DNA from: JAJEAD01 sp964420925
Lineage (GTDB): Bacteria > Pseudomonadota > Gammaproteobacteria > HK1
Assembly (NCBI GenBank): GCA_964420925.1
Contig: CAYQVB010000043.1
Span: 35,259 to 99,258 of the forward strand
Length of the DNA: 64,000 nucleotides
Reading direction: 5' to 3'
Position 1 is the first letter of the stretch. Each line of letters begins with the position of its first letter. A program made the translations under genes and the position numbers. Below, one piece after another: positions 26,032-35,450 of the stretch. A model generated the notes under the pieces. That model made no database searches and was not told the origin of the DNA. It saw only the letters and a list, made by a program, of their open reading frames with translations.

Positions 26032-27828
26032 ATGTCTTCACTCAACCTCGGAGTCATCGGCAACTGCGCCTACGGCGCCCTCGTCGACGACTCTGCGCGC
26101 ATCGTGTGGTGCTGCCTGCCTCGATTCGATGCGGACCCGGTGTTCTGCAGCCTGATCGACGATGATCTGAATGCCCGCGCGGGGTTCTTCGCCATCGAGC
26201 TCGTCGGAGCCGTGGGCGCCGTGCAGGGCTACCGCGAGAACACCGCAATTCTCGAAACACGGATGGTGGACGATTCAGGAAACCGCATCGTGGTGACCGA
26301 CTTCGCCCCGCGCTTCCAGACGCGCGGGCGCACGTTCCGGCCCACCACGCTGGTTCGCAGGATCCGCGCGAGCCGCGGCTCGCCACGCATCCGGATTCGG
26401 CTGCGCCCGCGCTTCGACTATGGTGCCCGAGCACCGGACGTAACCCACGGATCGAACCATATTCGCTACGCGCACCCCGGTCAGGCGCTGCGCCTCAGCA
26501 CCAACGCCCCGATCACCTACGTGCTCGACGAGACGCCGTTCCTGCTGGAAGAGCCGGTGAGCCTGATCCTCGGACCCGACGAGACCCTCGTCGGCGGCAT
26601 CGAGGAAACCGCGAGGGAGTTCGAAGAGAAGACCGCCACGTACTGGCGGCAGTGGACCCGGCGCCTCGCCCTGCCCTTCGAGTGGCAGGAGGCGGTCACC
26701 CGCGCCGCCATCACGCTGAAGCTCTGCGCATTCGAGGAGACCGGCGCGATCATCGCGGCGATGACCACCAGCATCCCGGAAGCTGCGGATACCGTTCGTA
26801 ACTGGGACTACCGCTACTGCTGGCTGCGGGACTCCTTCTTTGTGGTGCGGGCGCTCAACAGTCTCGCCGAGGTCGAGACGATGGAGGACTACCTCCGCTA
26901 CCTGAACAACATCATCAGCGGCAGCGAGGCGGAGAGTACGGACGGGCACCTGCAGCCCGTGTTCGGCATAGGTCTCGAGCGTCGCCTCACCGAGCGCACC
27001 GTTGCTTCGCTTGCCGGCTATCGCGGCATGGGTCCGGTGCGCGCCGGCAATCAGGCGTTCGAGCATATCCAGCACGATGTCTACGGCAACGCGGTGCTCG
27101 CGGCGTCCCAGGCCTTCTTCGACACCCGGCTCCTGGCCCGGCCGGGTCACGCCGAGCTCGAACGTCTGGAACGGGTCGGTGAGCGCGCTTTCGCCATGCA
27201 CGACCAGCCCGATGCCGGCATATGGGAGTTTCGCACCATGGCCCGGGTGCATTCGTCGTCGAGCCTGATGTGCTGGGCCGCGTGCGACCGGCTCGCGAAG
27301 ATCACCGCCCATCACGGCGCCTCCGACCGGAGCGAGATGTGGCGCCGGCGGGCAGACACGGTGCGCGAGGCAATCCTGGAACGGTCCTGGAACCCCGACC
27401 TTGGCGCCTTCGCAGACAGCTTCGAAGGCGATGGGCTGGATGCGAGCATTCTGTTGATGGCCGAGGTCGGGTTCATCGACTCCTGCGATGAGCGCTTTCG
27501 GTCCACGGTGGCTCGCATCGAGCAGGAGCTTCGCCGCGGCAGTTATCTCTTTCGATATGCCACCGCCGACGACTTCGGCGTCCCGCGCAACGCGTTCAAC
27601 ATCTGTACGTTCTGGTACATCGACGCGCTGATCCGGATCGGGCGCCGGGAGGAAGCACGCGAGATGTTCGATGCCATGCTCGATGCGCGGAACCCGCTCG
27701 GCCTGCTCTCCGAGGACCTCGATCCTTCGACCCGGGAGCTCTGGGGGAACTACCCGCAGACTTACTCGCTGGTCGGCATCATCAATGCGGCGACACGCCT
27801 GAGCGAGTCCTGGGAGGACAACGCCTGA
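26032..27828 (+). CDS. Glycoside hydrolase family 15 protein (glucoamylase/trehalase-like)
   Basis: The 598 residues form the usual bacterial GH15 layout: an N-terminal beta-sandwich (1-200) and a C-terminal (alpha/alpha)6 barrel. The barrel has RNWDYRYCWLRDS at 256-268, a probable general acid Glu399 (GIWEFR) and a probable general base Glu561 (LLSEDLDP). It hydrolyses alpha-glucosidic bonds, and neighbours otsA and otsB make a trehalose-related substrate likely, as GH15 trehalases are known. There is no signal peptide, so it is cytoplasmic. The ATG at 26032 has an AAAGGGAA site. Confidence 0.9.
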   Translation: MSSLNLGVIGNCAYGALVDDSARIVWCCLPRFDADPVFCSLIDDDLNARAGFFAIELVGAVGAVQGYRENTAILETRMVDDSGNRIVVTDFAPRFQTRGRTFRPTTLVRRIRASRGSPRIRIRLRPRFDYGARAPDVTHGSNHIRYAHPGQALRLSTNAPITYVLDETPFLLEEPVSLILGPDETLVGGIEETAREFEEKTATYWRQWTRRLALPFEWQEAVTRAAITLKLCAFEETGAIIAAMTTSIPEAADTVRNWDYRYCWLRDSFFVVRALNSLAEVETMEDYLRYLNNIISGSEAESTDGHLQPVFGIGLERRLTERTVASLAGYRGMGPVRAGNQAFEHIQHDVYGNAVLAASQAFFDTRLLARPGHAELERLERVGERAFAMHDQPDAGIWEFRTMARVHSSSSLMCWAACDRLAKITAHHGASDRSEMWRRRADTVREAILERSWNPDLGAFADSFEGDGLDASILLMAEVGFIDSCDERFRSTVARIEQELRRGSYLFRYATADDFGVPRNAFNICTFWYIDALIRIGRREEAREMFDAMLDARNPLGLLSEDLDPSTRELWGNYPQTYSLVGIINAATRLSESWEDNA

Positions 27829-27887
27829 GCCGATTCACGACCCGTCACGCATACCCGCTCCGTCGGACCCGCGGTCCCGGCAGATTC

Positions 27888-27916
27888 CCGTCGCCGTTCA
27901 GACTGCGCCGCGACGG
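27888..27916. terminator. Possible stem-loop between convergent genes
   Basis: CCGTCGC at 27888 can pair with GCGACGG at 27910, leaving a 15-base loop, in the gap between the convergent GH15 and rhomboid genes. There is no T-run; a weak candidate only. Confidence 0.22.
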
Positions 27917-27969
27917 ATGCCGTGCGCCATCTGCGAAAGTTCGGGACTACCTGTGGGGCATGGGCAGCG

Positions 27970-28671
27970 CTAACGCGGTCGTCGGCCCGGGTGCAGTAGC
28001 CGCACGTTGCGGTGTTTGAAGAAGGGTATCAGGGCGAGGCCGGCGATGAAGCCGCCGATGTGGGCGCCGAAGGCGACTCCCGCGCCGCCCGGCGGCGTCG
28101 TCAACGAGTTGAAGAGCTGCAGTGCGAACCAGAGTCCCAGCACGATGCCCGCGGGCAGGCGGACGATCTGGGTGAAGAAGCCGAGCGGAATGAGCACCAG
28201 CACGCGCGCGTGCGGATAGAGCAGCAGATAGGCGCCGAGCACGCCGGAGATCGCCCCGCTCGCGCCGATCATCGGCACTTGCGATCCCGTGTCCGGCAAC
28301 GATTGCGCCAACACCGCGGCCACCCCGCACAGCAGGTAGAACAGCACGAAGCGCCCGTGGCCCATGCTGTCCTCGACGTTGTCACCGAAAATCCACAGGT
28401 AGAGCATGTTGCCGATGAGATGCATCCACCCGCCGTGCAGGAACATGGATGTGAACACGGTGGCGGACGGCGGCACCATTTCGAACTCGGCCGGGAGTCG
28501 CGCGCCTTCGAACAGGACGGCCGGGATCACCCCCAGTGCGTACACCGCCACCTGAGCGTCGCGCGGCCCGAGAGAAAGCTGCCACAGGAAGGCGAGGGCA
28601 CACGCGCCGATGAGCCCCCAGCTCACGATGGGGGTGATTGAGCTCGGGTTGTCGTCGCGGAGCGGTATCAA
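27970..28671 (-). CDS. Rhomboid family intramembrane serine protease
   Basis: The 233 residues have six or more hydrophobic helices. The catalytic serine is in GASGAISG (Ser138), the catalytic histidine in FGAHIGGF (His204), and the HGGWMHLIGNM loop (79-89) matches the conserved L1/TM2 region. Rhomboids cut transmembrane substrates within the bilayer. The extended loop with VPPSATVFTSMF resembles a subgroup of environmental bacterial rhomboids. It is convergent with the GH15 gene; no substrate is suggested by context. Confidence 0.92.
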   Translation of the reverse strand: MIPLRDDNPSSITPIVSWGLIGACALAFLWQLSLGPRDAQVAVYALGVIPAVLFEGARLPAEFEMVPPSATVFTSMFLHGGWMHLIGNMLYLWIFGDNVEDSMGHGRFVLFYLLCGVAAVLAQSLPDTGSQVPMIGASGAISGVLGAYLLLYPHARVLVLIPLGFFTQIVRLPAGIVLGLWFALQLFNSLTTPPGGAGVAFGAHIGGFIAGLALIPFFKHRNVRLLHPGRRPR

Positions 28672-28828
28672 GGGGAAGGGTGTCCCGGATCGGGGCCGGC
28701 GTGGGAACTACCGGCAAAGGATGGGCCAGTCCATTTGGGAGAAGACCGGAGAGGTGGGGGTGTAGGCTATGCGCCGCAGCCTAAGCCGAGGTATACCAGG
28801 TTGCCGAGCCCGCACATAGGAGCACACC

Positions 28829-29230
28829 GTGATATACCCGATCAATCTGAGTGATCGCATGAAGGGCCTGACGCCCATCGCCGGTCGAGGGGAGCACACC
28901 ACCGAGGAGGAGGTTCGCCAGGCGTTCACCAAGCTCGGCGACGGCGACTTCCGGGATGCCGGGGTGTATCTCGGCAGCTTCGACGGCATCGCCGGCTGGG
29001 AACGCCACCTGAAGGGGGACGAGATCGTGCACATCGTCGCCGGCTCCACCCACTTCGACATCATCATCGACGACGACAAGCACACGCTCGAGCTCGACGC
29101 CGGCATGCTGATCGTGGTGCCGCAGGGATGCTGGCATCGATTCCGCTCCGACGATGGCGTCACCGTGCTCGCGACCACGCCCCAGAACGACGAGGAGCAC
29201 ATGTTCGTCGACGATCCGCGATCGCTTTAG
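28829..29230 (+). CDS. Small single-domain cupin protein
   Basis: A 133-residue cupin. The barrel is recognisable in the segment with GDEIVHIVAGSTHFDI, then LELDAGMLIVVPQGCWHRF. In the first cupin motif the usual HxH pair is weak (EIVHI), while the second motif histidine (CWHRF) is present, so metal binding is uncertain. The start is a GTG at 28829. It precedes the amidohydrolase gene by 35 bases on the same strand, so the two are probably one transcript and act on the same compound. Confidence 0.75.
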   Translation: MIYPINLSDRMKGLTPIAGRGEHTTEEEVRQAFTKLGDGDFRDAGVYLGSFDGIAGWERHLKGDEIVHIVAGSTHFDIIIDDDKHTLELDAGMLIVVPQGCWHRFRSDDGVTVLATTPQNDEEHMFVDDPRSL

Positions 29231-29265
29231 AAGCGGCGCGCAGACTCGCCCGAGGCTCCCGGCTC

Positions 29266-30399
29266 ATGATCATCGACTCGCACGCCTATTGCTTCGCGGC
29301 TGCCGACAGCCTGCTCGGCTACGACAGCATCGCCGAGCATCTCGCCTGGGTGCAGGCCGGGCACGCCGAGCACTATCAGCCGGTGTTCAGCACCCGCGAT
29401 CGGCGCCCGGGCTCCTCGAAGGCGCTCGCGCCCGAGGGCAGCGACGATCACGCCCGCCTTCCCGATGTCGGCCTGCGCATCGACCACGCGGCGGGGCGCG
29501 TGGTCTGGACGATCGACGGCGAGGACTTCACCAAGCACTACTACCCGCCCAATCTGCCGAGCTGCGAGTTCGCGCCCGACGGGTTGATCAGCGAGATGGA
29601 CTATGCGGGGGTGGACCTCGCGTTGCTGCACACGAACCCGATGCTCGGCCGCAGCAGCGCCTATCAGGCGGAGTGCGTGCGCCGCTTTCCCGACCGGCTG
29701 CGCTCGATGGCGCCGGTGGACGAGTGGCGCATACGCGACGACACCGGCGCGGTGATCCGAGAGCTGGAGGAGTCCATCGAGAAGCACGGGCTGCACGCGA
29801 TCAAGTTCAACCCGGACGGGTATCGGGTGAGCGCCGAGCCCTGGGACGACGGGTTCTACCGACCCTTCTGGGAAGCCGCCACCGCGCTCGGCGTGCCGAT
29901 CTTCTTCTCGCTCGGCAACGGCCCGAGCCGGCACACCTGGAGCACCTCGCGAGAAACCATCGCCGCCTACCTCGGTGAGCTCGGTATTCTGCAGCGATGG
30001 ATGACGCGCTACCCGGACACGCTGTGCAGCATCACCCACGGCTTTCCCTATCGCTCCTTTCTCGAGGGCAATCGCATTCGCCTGCCGGAAGGCGTGTGGG
30101 CACCCTTCGAGAATCCCAATCTCAGCATCGAGGTCTCGTTTCCGGTGCGCATCGGCGATCGCTTCGATTTCCCCTACCACGAGGCGATTCCCGCGATCGA
30201 GGAGATGGTCGAGCGCATCGGCGCGGATCGCCTGCTCTGGGGCACCGACATGCCTTTCCAGAATCGCCACTGCACCTACCGCCAGTCCCGCGACCACATC
30301 GAGAAGTACTGCAAGTTCCTCGGCCCCGAGGAACTCGAGCTGATCATGGGCGGCACCGCCGCGCGCATCCTCGGGCTCGACACGCCTGGATCGGCATAG
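29266..30399 (+). CDS. Amidohydrolase-2 family metal-dependent hydrolase
   Basis: This TIM-barrel hydrolase of 377 residues belongs to the amidohydrolase-2 (ACMSD-like) group. It starts MIIDSHAYCF, where the usual metal-binding DxHxH is DxHxY. HAIKFNPDGYR follows the third strand, SITHGFPY carries a metal histidine, and GTDMPF supplies the conserved aspartate. Members decarboxylate or hydrolyse ring and amide substrates. The loss of the second His in the first motif may change the metal site. It lies between the cupin and a gamma-glutamyltransferase-like gene, 24 bases before the latter. Confidence 0.82.
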   Translation: MIIDSHAYCFAAADSLLGYDSIAEHLAWVQAGHAEHYQPVFSTRDRRPGSSKALAPEGSDDHARLPDVGLRIDHAAGRVVWTIDGEDFTKHYYPPNLPSCEFAPDGLISEMDYAGVDLALLHTNPMLGRSSAYQAECVRRFPDRLRSMAPVDEWRIRDDTGAVIRELEESIEKHGLHAIKFNPDGYRVSAEPWDDGFYRPFWEAATALGVPIFFSLGNGPSRHTWSTSRETIAAYLGELGILQRWMTRYPDTLCSITHGFPYRSFLEGNRIRLPEGVWAPFENPNLSIEVSFPVRIGDRFDFPYHEAIPAIEEMVERIGADRLLWGTDMPFQNRHCTYRQSRDHIEKYCKFLGPEELELIMGGTAARILGLDTPGSA

Positions 30400-30423
30400 A
30401 TCGCTTTCGGCGCGGGCCGGACC

Positions 30424-32082
30424 ATGAGCGCTGTCGCGGTATCCAAGCACCCGCTCGCAACCCGCGCCGGCCTCGAAGCGCTCGAGCAGGGCGGGAACGC
30501 GTTCGACGCCCTGGTCACGATGGGCTTCGTGCTCGCGGTGGTCGAGCCCTACATGTCGGGGATCGGCGGCGGCAAGTACCAGCTCGTGGCGAAGCTTTCA
30601 GACGGGAAGCGGGTCGCAATCGACGCGCCGGTGGTCGCGCCGCTCGCCGCCACCGAGGGTTGCTTCGACGTCGACCCCAAGATGCCGCGGGGGCTGTTCG
30701 GCTTTAGCGGGGTGCGCGACCGCGCCAACGAGATCGGCGCGCGTTCCGTCGCCGTGCCCGGAGTGCTCGCAGGCCTCGAGCTGACGCGCCGGCGTTTCGG
30801 CACCCTCAGCCTCGAGGCCGCCATGGCGCCGGCGATTGCGCACGCACGCGAGGGTCACGCGCTCAGCTGGCTGGACATCGGCTACATCGCGGCGAGCGCA
30901 CCGGTGCTCGCTCGCGACCCCGCGAGCGCGTCGATCTTCCTTGCTGACGGCGGCGTTCCGTCGCCGGCGATCCAGCACCGCATCGAGCCGGTGCCGCGTC
31001 TCGTGCAAACGGAGCTCGCGAGCTCGTTGGCGCTGATTGCCCGCGAGGGCGTGGACGTCTTCTGTCGCGGCGAGCTCGGGGAGCGGGTGGTTACGCACCT
31101 CCGCGCGCTCGGCGGCTGGCTCGCACCCGAGGATCTGGCGCGCTATCGCGCCCGCGAGGCTGTCGTCACCGAGATCGGCTATCGCGGCTTTCGGATCGCC
31201 ACCGGCAGCGACACCGAGGTACTGGAGGCCCTGCTGATCCTCGAGCGCTTCGACCTCCGCGCGCTCGGCCACAACAGTGCCGCCGCGTTGCACATCATCG
31301 CCGAGGCGTGCCGACTCGCTCATGCGGACTTCTACCGATACATGACGGCACCCGAGGGTGGGCCACCCGCAGCGGCGGCGCTGGAAAAGGCGCACATCGA
31401 TGCGCTCGCCGCGCAGATCCGAGCCGATGGCGTGATCGAGGCGCGCCTGTTTCCCGACGAGGCGGATGGTCCGGCTCCCCCGGGGGCTGCATCGACCACG
31501 ACCAGCTACCTCGCCGCCGACGCCGCCGGCAACCTCGCCGCTGCGCTGCAGACTCACGGGCACGTCTTCGGCTCGGGCGTCACGGTGCCCGGCACCGGAA
31601 TGCTGCTCAACGACCAGATGATGGGCTACAACCCGGAGCCCGGCACCCGGGCGTCGGTGGGGCCGGGCCGGGAACGCGCTACCTCGGGCTGGCCGGTTCT
31701 CGTGACCACCCCCGGCGGCGAGTGTTTCGCCTTCGCCGCGCCGGGGGGAAACCGGGTGCTGTGCGCATTGACGCAGGCGGTGGTCAACGTGGTGGACTTC
31801 GGTCTCGACGTGGAGACCGCGCTCGCGGCGCCGCGCATCGACTGCGGCTCGACCCCGGTCGCGCGACGCCTCGTCATCTGCGACGCGCGCATGCCATCGG
31901 CGACGCTGCGCGGGCTCGAAGATATGGGTCATGCCGTGGAGCGGGCCTCGGGCCATCTCGCCTCACCCGCCGGCGCTCCTTTGAGCTTCGCGGCTCCGGC
32001 CGGCGTGCACGTGCCGGGCGCTGCGCGGCCGAGCGTCGGCGGCAACGACCCGGACGTTCCCGGTGGCGTTGCGGCGTCGTAG
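30424..32082 (+). CDS. Gamma-glutamyltransferase-family Ntn hydrolase
   Basis: The 552 residues match the gamma-glutamyltransferase/acylase precursor family: N-terminal HPLATRAGLEALEQGGNAFDA, the GIGGGKYQLV segment, then the likely self-cleavage site at ASTTTSYLAADAAGN (about residues 358-372), where the first Thr of the new N-terminus is the nucleophile. GLDVETALAAPRIDCG closes the family pattern. There is no signal peptide, unlike periplasmic GGT, so a cytoplasmic acylase such as the oxamate amidohydrolase (HpxW) type is possible. It follows the amidohydrolase closely and probably belongs to the same degradative unit. Confidence 0.83.
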   Translation: MSAVAVSKHPLATRAGLEALEQGGNAFDALVTMGFVLAVVEPYMSGIGGGKYQLVAKLSDGKRVAIDAPVVAPLAATEGCFDVDPKMPRGLFGFSGVRDRANEIGARSVAVPGVLAGLELTRRRFGTLSLEAAMAPAIAHAREGHALSWLDIGYIAASAPVLARDPASASIFLADGGVPSPAIQHRIEPVPRLVQTELASSLALIAREGVDVFCRGELGERVVTHLRALGGWLAPEDLARYRAREAVVTEIGYRGFRIATGSDTEVLEALLILERFDLRALGHNSAAALHIIAEACRLAHADFYRYMTAPEGGPPAAAALEKAHIDALAAQIRADGVIEARLFPDEADGPAPPGAASTTTSYLAADAAGNLAAALQTHGHVFGSGVTVPGTGMLLNDQMMGYNPEPGTRASVGPGRERATSGWPVLVTTPGGECFAFAAPGGNRVLCALTQAVVNVVDFGLDVETALAAPRIDCGSTPVARRLVICDARMPSATLRGLEDMGHAVERASGHLASPAGAPLSFAAPAGVHVPGAARPSVGGNDPDVPGGVAAS

Positions 32083-32283
32083 CCGCTTCGGACCGAGCGC
32101 CGGGCACTCGACCCACACAAGGGTACGAGCAGGATTCGTGCAGATCATCGCTGCCTCCGGTTTACTCAACGAGCCGGTGACAGTGCCCTGGTGGAACGCT
32201 TTGCCTCTGCGAATGGAAGTCTGACTTCCCTTCGTAATTCCGGAATGCCAGGCAAATTCTCTTGCGTGCAGATTCAGGCCAGG

Positions 32284-33063
32284 TTACTCCGAGCCGGGCA
32301 GGAGCCGGCGCAGCCACTCCATCAGCTCGCCAACCGATGCGGCGCGGTATGGGGCGCAGGTTGGTCCTTCCCCGACCTTGATACCCAATCCCGAGAGTTC
32401 CGCCACCACGGCGAATCCGTCCTCGTCCGTGAGGTCGTCGCCGGCGAACACCGGCCGGCGGCCGGCGAAGGGCGTCTCACGCGTGAAGTCCCGGATTGCC
32501 GTCCCCTTGTCGCTTCCCGCCGGTACCGCTTCCACCATGCGCTTGCCGAGCACGACGCGAAACCGCGAGAGTTCCGGCCCGCCTTCCAGCAGCTTTGTAA
32601 CCGCCTGCCGGCATTCCTCCTCGCGCTCCGGGGCGCGCCGGTAGTGAAGCACGAGCGATGGGCCCTTGTCCTCGACCACCAGACGTGGGTCGTCTTCGAC
32701 CATCGCTGCGAGGGCGGCCCGCACGGGGGCGAGGGCGCGGACGAAGTCCTCGCCCGGGCCGCACACGCCGTGCTCGCCGCGGCGCTCCAGACCGTGCATG
32801 CCCGCGGCGGGGAGGCGGGCGGGCGCGAGGAAAGCGTCGAGCTGGGCGATCGATCGGCCACTCACCACTGCCAGTGCGCCGCCGAAGGATCGGTGCAGAG
32901 CGCAGAGTGCGGCGGGCAGTTCGGGGTCCACCCGGACTCCGTCCGGTGTCTCGGCGAGCTCCGTCAGGGTTCCGTCGAAGTCGAGAAAGAGCGACCAGCG
33001 CTCTCCCTGCGCAGGGAGGGGCAGCGCGCTGACCGGCGTGGTGCCGGGGACTTCTTCCGTCAT
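32284..33063 (-). CDS. otsB: Trehalose-6-phosphate phosphatase
   Basis: A HAD-superfamily phosphatase of 259 residues: LDFDGTLTEL gives the nucleophile and acid aspartates, VSGRSIAQLD the second motif, and GDDLTDEDGF the metal-binding motif with the TPP-family cap in between (HGLERRGEHG). It dephosphorylates trehalose 6-phosphate made by OtsA. The chosen ATG at 33063 begins MTEEVPG; a GTG seven codons upstream would lengthen it slightly. It lies 6.6 kb from otsA on the same strand, with a rhomboid and a three-gene module between them. Confidence 0.92.
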   Translation of the reverse strand: MTEEVPGTTPVSALPLPAQGERWSLFLDFDGTLTELAETPDGVRVDPELPAALCALHRSFGGALAVVSGRSIAQLDAFLAPARLPAAGMHGLERRGEHGVCGPGEDFVRALAPVRAALAAMVEDDPRLVVEDKGPSLVLHYRRAPEREEECRQAVTKLLEGGPELSRFRVVLGKRMVEAVPAGSDKGTAIRDFTRETPFAGRRPVFAGDDLTDEDGFAVVAELSGLGIKVGEGPTCAPYRAASVGELMEWLRRLLPGSE

Positions 33064-33217
33064 CCGCAACGTCGACCAAGGCACGACGCGGACTCTCGTT
33101 CGACGAGCGGATTCCCTGGCTCCGCCATCGGTGGAGCCGGATGCAGGGACAACAGGGCCGGCGGGGCGCCCGAGATCCTCGAGCGTCCCTTGCCCAGGCC
33201 TGCGGGGCCGTGACGCT

Positions 33218-34810
33218 TTACGCGAACCACCAGCGCTCGGGCAGGCGCAGTCCGTCCATGATCGCGTTGCCGGCCACCGGTCCGTGCGCGAGCCGGTCGG
33301 AGTGGGCGGTGATGACGGAGGAGAACATGGGAATCACCTGACCGCCCTCGTCCTTCACCAGCCGTTGCATCTCGGCGTACATCGTGCCGCGCTTTACCTC
33401 GTCGAGCTCGGCCCGGGCCGCGACCAAGAGCTCGTTGAAGCGCGCGTGGCTCCAGCGTGTCTCGTTCCAGTCCGCGCCTTCCGCGTACCCGGTCGAGAAC
33501 ATCATGTCCTCGGTGGGACGGCCGTACCAGATGCTGGCGCTCCAGGGCACTTTCATCCAGACCTCGCCCCAGTAGCCATCGTCGGGAACCCGGACCACCT
33601 CGATGTCGAGGCCGGCGGCTTTCGCGTGCCCGCTGTAGAGCACTCCAGTGTCGACAGCACCGGTGAACGCGGCGTCGGCCACGTGCAACTGCACCGAGAG
33701 CGTCTCGAGGCCGGCCTTCTTCAGGTGGAACCTGACCCGATCCGGGTCGTAGACGCGCTGCTCGAGTTCCGCATCGTGGTAGCGATTGGCGGGGCCGATG
33801 GGTTGATCGTTGCCCACCAGTCCATGACCGCGCAGGACTTTCTCCACGATTTCCTCGCGGTCGATGGCGTACTTGAGTGCGAGGCGCACGTCATTGTTGT
33901 CGAAGGGCGCGACAGTGGTGTCCATCGGCAGGTTGTAGTGCTGGGTGCCGATGACCTCCGCGACGGCGAGCCCCGGCTCCTTCGCGAGCAGGTGCACGGT
34001 CTTCACGTCGGGCTCGTTCATCACGTCGATCTGGCCGCTGCGAAGCGCGTTGGTGCGGGCCGGGGTGTCGTTGATTCCCAGGGTCTCCACCTCGTCGAAG
34101 TGTCCCCGGTCCGCATTCCAATAGTTGGGGTTGCGCTTGCACAGGATGCGGGTGCCCGGATCGTGTTCGACCAGCATGTAGGCGCCGGTGCCCACCCCTT
34201 TCTCGAACTCAGCGCCCTTCGTCCCGGCGGGGACAATCTGCAGGTGGTAGTCGTTGATGATGTAGGGAAAGTCGGCGTTGCCCCCCGAGAGCTCGAACAC
34301 CACCGTGTGCTTGCCGTCGGCGCGTATGTCGACCACCTGCTCGAGAAGCGTCTTGGCGGCGGAAGTCGAGTCCTCGCCGCGGTGGTAGTTGATCGAGTAG
34401 AGGACGTCCTCGGTGTCCAGCGTCTTGCCGTTGTGGAATTCCACGTCCTTGCGGAGCTGGAAGCGCCAGATCCTGGCGTCCGGCGTTGCCTCCCAGCTCT
34501 CGGCCAGACTGTTGGTGGGCTTCGACTCGTGGTCGAGCTCGACCAGGGGATTGCGCAACTGTTGAGTGGTCACCGCCTCCACTCGGCCGATCGTCTTGGC
34601 GGGGTCCAGGTTGTCGCTCGCGTTCGCATCCACGAGCCCCATGCGCAGCCTCCCCCCCTTCTTCGGGGTCTGCGCGCGAGCCGCCTCGCTCACGAGCGCG
34701 GAAGGCAGGGCCACTCCCGCTGCGGCGAGGGCCGATGCCCGGGACAGGAACTCGCGACGGCTGAGGTCCCCTTCGCGGTGCATGCGATCCAGTCGTTCGA
34801 TCTCTTTCAC
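33218..34810 (-). CDS. ABC transporter substrate-binding protein, family 5 (peptide/nickel type)
   Basis: The 530-residue protein starts with a twin-arginine-like signal (RREFLSRASALAAAGVA, residues 18-34) and then shows the family 5 solute-binding fold, with WRFQLRKDVEFHNGKTLDTED near residue 115 and GTGAYMLVEHDPGTRI in the middle. These proteins capture oligopeptides, opines or related solutes in the periplasm. No permease or ATPase gene is beside it, so it must work with components encoded elsewhere. It is convergent with nothing on the right and is followed by a 640-base gap. Confidence 0.88.
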   Translation of the reverse strand: MKEIERLDRMHREGDLSRREFLSRASALAAAGVALPSALVSEAARAQTPKKGGRLRMGLVDANASDNLDPAKTIGRVEAVTTQQLRNPLVELDHESKPTNSLAESWEATPDARIWRFQLRKDVEFHNGKTLDTEDVLYSINYHRGEDSTSAAKTLLEQVVDIRADGKHTVVFELSGGNADFPYIINDYHLQIVPAGTKGAEFEKGVGTGAYMLVEHDPGTRILCKRNPNYWNADRGHFDEVETLGINDTPARTNALRSGQIDVMNEPDVKTVHLLAKEPGLAVAEVIGTQHYNLPMDTTVAPFDNNDVRLALKYAIDREEIVEKVLRGHGLVGNDQPIGPANRYHDAELEQRVYDPDRVRFHLKKAGLETLSVQLHVADAAFTGAVDTGVLYSGHAKAAGLDIEVVRVPDDGYWGEVWMKVPWSASIWYGRPTEDMMFSTGYAEGADWNETRWSHARFNELLVAARAELDEVKRGTMYAEMQRLVKDEGGQVIPMFSSVITAHSDRLAHGPVAGNAIMDGLRLPERWWFA

Positions 34811-35450
34811 GGAAGTCCTCCAGATTTGGTGGGCTCGATCTTGATTGGTGTTCCGCCTCTGGCGGCAACGTACTCCCCGAAGCCTCGCCGTCTGCCGAGG
34901 CGCTCATCGGATTCGGGCCGGAATTCTACCGGCAGCTTCAGCCGGAGGGGCGCAGTTCATCGCTTCGTGTTCTCGCCCGGCACTCAACCGCTTCGATGAC
35001 AGAGAAGCTCTCCTCGGGTGGCCTGAGACGTCGCTGATCGGTGGAAGGCATGCCGTCGGAAATACACGAAAAATGACGACAGCAGATACAGAAGAAGCGA
35101 AGAGAAACAGTGTTGATTCGGTCTTCGAGAAGTCTTGTTTCTGGCGGGCACCTCGCCGCTACCGCTCGGGTTCCCACCGTTCCACCCGCGGGTGGGCATT
35201 GCGCGCCGATTGCGGCGTATCCCGGGAAAGGGGCGGTCGATTCTTCCACCCAACTCCGTTCCCATCCAGGTGTAGAGGGACTTCCAGTTTTCCCCGGTTG
35301 ACGGGAATGCGTCCCTTGCGCGGGCCAGTCGTCGGGAAAGACTACACTGGCAGAGCCATTCACGGCCGCAGAGACCATGGTGTACTTGTTCACCGGCGCC
35401 CTGAAGACCGGAACGAAGCGGCCCGAGCGATCAGAGCCGCGGGAGACGGA
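34811..35450. other. 640-base gap without a convincing gene
   Basis: Open frames here have no recognisable similarity and look like shadows. The part about 35040-35130 is relatively AT-rich. A 14-base palindrome, CCACCCGCGGGTGG, lies at 35182-35195. A 25-codon ORF (about 35378-35455) starts ATGGTGTACTTG but has no support. The left end presumably carries the promoter of the solute-binding protein gene, which starts at 34810 and runs leftward. Confidence 0.35.
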
